Below, piece after piece: positions 6,144-7,758 of a DNA stretch of 7,758 bases (positions are counted from its first letter, which is position 1; every line of letters begins with the position of its first letter). A program made the position numbers and the translations under genes. Below the pieces are notes generated by a model that saw nothing but the letters and a program-made list of their open reading frames with translations, made no database searches and had not been told where the DNA came from. Origin of the DNA: Myxococcota bacterium. GTDB lineage: Bacteria > Myxococcota_A > Polyangia > HGW-17. The stretch is from assembly GCA_018821745.1 (NCBI GenBank), contig JAHJLU010000111.1, forward strand, positions 1-7,758, given 5' to 3'.

Positions 6144-6386
6144 ATGCCATCCATTAAAGAACAAATCGAAGAGATCGTGCGCGATGTCAGCGGCCATGAG
6201 GACCCACTGGAGGAAGAGTGGGATCTGGTGGGAAAACGTATCATCAAGTCGGTCATGCTCCTTGAGATTATTGCCACCATTGAAGAAGATTTCGACGTCG
6301 ATGTTACCGCCCAGGATGTCTACGAGGGGCATTTTGTGTCCCTTAAATCGATGAAAAAATTCATTAAATCAAAAAAGCAGTCCTAG
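6144..6386 (+). CDS. Stand-alone acyl-carrier-protein-like protein with KSV in place of DSL
   Basis: This 80-residue acidic, helical protein has the acyl carrier layout: helix 1 (IKEQIEEIVRDV), a loop, the modification-site helix 2 (SVMLLEIIATIEEDFDVDV, 36-54), and a C-terminal FVSLKSMKKFIKSKK helix matching the F.S...i..fi pattern. Ser36 stands where the 4'-phosphopantetheine is attached, but the preceding residue is Lys35 instead of the near-invariant Asp (KSV for DSL/DSV). Carrier proteins hold growing acyl or aminoacyl chains as thioesters. The Lys may weaken recognition by the usual transferase or mark a specialised carrier. The start follows an AGGTG ribosome binding site (6133-6137) and the gene has its own promoter. 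No synthase, ligase or transferase gene is adjacent, so its partner enzymes must be elsewhere. The start is probably right because helix 1 begins at residue 4. Confidence 0.8.
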   Translation: MPSIKEQIEEIVRDVSGHEDPLEEEWDLVGKRIIKSVMLLEIIATIEEDFDVDVTAQDVYEGHFVSLKSMKKFIKSKKQS

Positions 6387-6416
6387 CCTCTCCCTGCACA
6401 CTGTCACTGGATATAC

Positions 6417-6441
6417 CCCCTGCCCCACGGGCACCTCGGGG
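6417..6441 (+). other. GC-rich hairpin between the carrier-protein gene and the lipoprotein promoter
   Basis: TGCCC-CAC-GGGCA (6421-6433) forms a 5-bp stem. It can be extended by an outer CCCC (6417-6420) pairing with GGGG (6438-6441) across a CCTC bulge. No T-run follows, so it is not a standard terminator. It abuts the -35 box at 6443 and may be a weak terminator for the upstream gene or part of a control site. The rest of this 106-nt gap holds only the promoter and ribosome binding site. Confidence 0.25.
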
Positions 6442-6442
6442 A

Positions 6443-6471
6443 TTGACAATACAGGGAAAGGGGTAAATAGT
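6443..6471 (+). promoter_or_regulatory. Promoter with perfect -35 box for the IPT-domain lipoprotein gene
   Basis: TTGACA (6443-6448) matches the -35 consensus at all six positions. It is followed after 17 nt by AATAGT (6466-6471, 4/6 of -10). Transcription would start near 6478, so the AAGGAG ribosome binding site (6480-6485) lies at the very 5' end of a leader of about 15 nt. A TAGTAT 2 nt further on is an alternative -10. Confidence 0.55.
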
Positions 6472-6492
6472 ATGCCCCTAAGGAGAACCCAG

Positions 6493-7758
6493 ATGTACCG
6501 CCTAAAATCCCGCTGTCTTATCGTCCTCTTCGCCCTGGCCACCCTCGGTTGCGCCAAACCCCAACCCATGAAAATCACGAAAACACTGGATCTTCCCGAG
6601 TCGGACAAGGCACCGGTGATCTCGACCATCCTTGACTACGGGAACTATGAACTTCCCACCGATGGCAGCCTGGAGCAAATCACCGGTGACGGCAAATTTG
6701 TTCCCGGCGAGCTCCTGATCATCCGCGGCAAAAACTTCGGACGGCTTCCCACGGTGACCATCGCCGAAAAAGCGACCCCCATCCTCGCCCGCCTGGGCGA
6801 CGGTGCCATCGTCACGCGCATGCCCCACGGGATCGAGGCCGGAACACAAAACGTGGCGGTCTCCACAGAGAAGGGCCTCCACCAGAAACCGGTCAAGGTC
6901 GTGCGATACGCTCTGGCCCAGGCTCCGGGCTCCAAAGATGTGGTACTCTTCGATGCCTGGAATTTCACAAAGATTAAAAGCTACTCCGTGGGCAACGTGC
7001 TGGGGATCGCTTTCTCGGAGAGCTCCAGCTACGCCTACCTGGTGACCGGGGAAAAATCCGGGTTTGTCCTCCTCACCATGGATCTGACAGCGGCCCCCGC
7101 GCCTAGATTTGTGGACAAGAAGCCCTTCAAAGGATCCACCCTGCTTGGATTTGGCTACTCCGCCAGCCGCAAAGTATTTGTGGCAGCTACGAATCTGGGA
7201 ATCAAAGGGTTCTCCGTCGACAGCCCCGGCTCCCCCATCCCCAGCCCTGTCCAGGCCTGGTCCAAAGACATCGCCGCCAAAGACATCATTGAAGCGGCCC
7301 TCTCCCCCGACGGCAAGAACGTGGCCATCATTCTCACAACCGACAACACCCTGGCCCTGTTCGATATCCAGGTGCTCCACAACATTAAAAAGGGACCCCG
7401 CCTCAAGCTCATGCCAGATGCCAAGGTCCCACTGCTGAAATCCCTGAAATTCCATAATGAAAAAGTGGGGAGTTCCCTCTATGTGCTCACGGGAGACACT
7501 CCGGCTTCCCTCAAGGTAGGGTACCATGACAACAAGGTGATCGTGCTGGAGGTCATCTCAGCTCGGGACCGTACCCTCGATGCCAAAGTAAAAATCGAGG
7601 AGACCCGCCCCATGATGTTCCAGAAGGTGACCCCCTCGGCCCTCACCTTTGCCTCCCGGGGTGTCAGCAAAATGGAAGACACTGCCATCACCAAGTGGAC
7701 CCGCTATTTCTATTTCAGTACCTTCCACGCGGAGCTTCTGACCCTGGCCAAACTTCCT
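6493..7758 (+). CDS. Large lipoprotein with IPT/TIG-like domain and probable beta-propeller (3' end missing)
   Basis: The frame is open from ATG 6493 to the right edge (422 codons seen), so the C-terminus is unknown. The N-terminus is a lipoprotein signal: basic MYRLKSR, a hydrophobic core, and ATLGC with Cys20 as the lipidated residue. After a linker, residues ~69-139 resemble an IPT/TIG immunoglobulin-like domain: VPGELLIIRGKNFG, a VTI strand, then MPHGIEAGTQNVAVST and a closing VKVVRY strand. Residues from ~147 contain propeller-like repeats such as VVLFDAWN...IAFSESSSYAYLVTG and ALSPDGKNVAIIL...TLALFDI. The protein is probably anchored in the cell envelope and acts in binding or surface assembly; no catalytic motif is visible. 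A strong AAGGAG site eight bases before the ATG fixes the start. Its own promoter lies directly upstream. Confidence 0.85.
   Translation, partial: MYRLKSRCLIVLFALATLGCAKPQPMKITKTLDLPESDKAPVISTILDYGNYELPTDGSLEQITGDGKFVPGELLIIRGKNFGRLPTVTIAEKATPILARLGDGAIVTRMPHGIEAGTQNVAVSTEKGLHQKPVKVVRYALAQAPGSKDVVLFDAWNFTKIKSYSVGNVLGIAFSESSSYAYLVTGEKSGFVLLTMDLTAAPAPRFVDKKPFKGSTLLGFGYSASRKVFVAATNLGIKGFSVDSPGSPIPSPVQAWSKDIAAKDIIEAALSPDGKNVAIILTTDNTLALFDIQVLHNIKKGPRLKLMPDAKVPLLKSLKFHNEKVGSSLYVLTGDTPASLKVGYHDNKVIVLEVISARDRTLDAKVKIEETRPMMFQKVTPSALTFASRGVSKMEDTAITKWTRYFYFSTFHAELLTLAKLP

Noticed and set aside
6502..7527. Open frame of 341 codons on the minus strand
   Set aside because: It lies wholly opposite the lipoprotein gene, which has a promoter, ribosome binding site, signal peptide and recognisable domains. 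The antisense translation is Gly/Asp/His-rich with no motif, as expected for a shadow in GC-rich DNA.
1..7758. CRISPR arrays, tRNA/rRNA genes, insertion sequences, toxin-antitoxin or phage-defence genes
   Set aside because: No regularly spaced repeats, terminal inverted repeats, transposase, nuclease or tRNA-like cloverleaf was seen on either strand by eye.

Overview
The window comes from a Gram-negative bacterium. The evidence is a FadL-type outer-membrane barrel, two exported proteins that look like lipoproteins, and an inner-membrane sensor kinase. Coding DNA is moderately GC-rich, by eye in the mid-50s percent. Good Shine-Dalgarno sites and sigma70-like promoters are visible. The mix of a FadL homologue, an IPT-domain lipoprotein and a small cysteine-rich secreted protein would suit a deltaproteobacterial-type lineage (in the broad sense), but that placement is inference and no marker gene is present. 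There is no tRNA, rRNA, CRISPR array, insertion sequence or phage gene.

Left block, plus strand (1-3988). The AT-rich 3' end of an unidentified gene is followed after 4 nt by a PLP-dependent cysteine synthase. Next come a 66-residue protein of unknown function, a six-helix membrane histidine kinase of the HisKA_3 (NarL/DesK-like) type, and a FadL/OMPP1 outer-membrane protein. Gaps are 4, 12, 26 and 10 nt, so these probably form one transcription unit. No response regulator for the kinase is in view.

Middle block, minus strand (4046-5968). A 521-residue four-helix membrane protein resembling DUF2254 lies upstream of a separately promoted gene for a very small, acidic, cysteine-rich exported protein. 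That gene converges on the FadL gene.

Right block, plus strand (6029-7758). A divergent promoter drives an 80-residue stand-alone acyl-carrier-protein-like protein in which the usual Asp before the modified Ser is Lys. A second promoter, with a perfect TTGACA -35 box, drives a large lipoprotein with an IPT/TIG-like domain and a likely beta-propeller. That gene is cut by the right edge.

No complete known defence, secretion or biosynthetic system can be assembled here. The most unusual items are the cysteine-rich peptide with near-mirror-symmetric Cys spacing and no basic residue after the signal, the KSV-type carrier protein, and the kinase whose TM3-TM4 loop resembles the quinone-binding loop of RegB.
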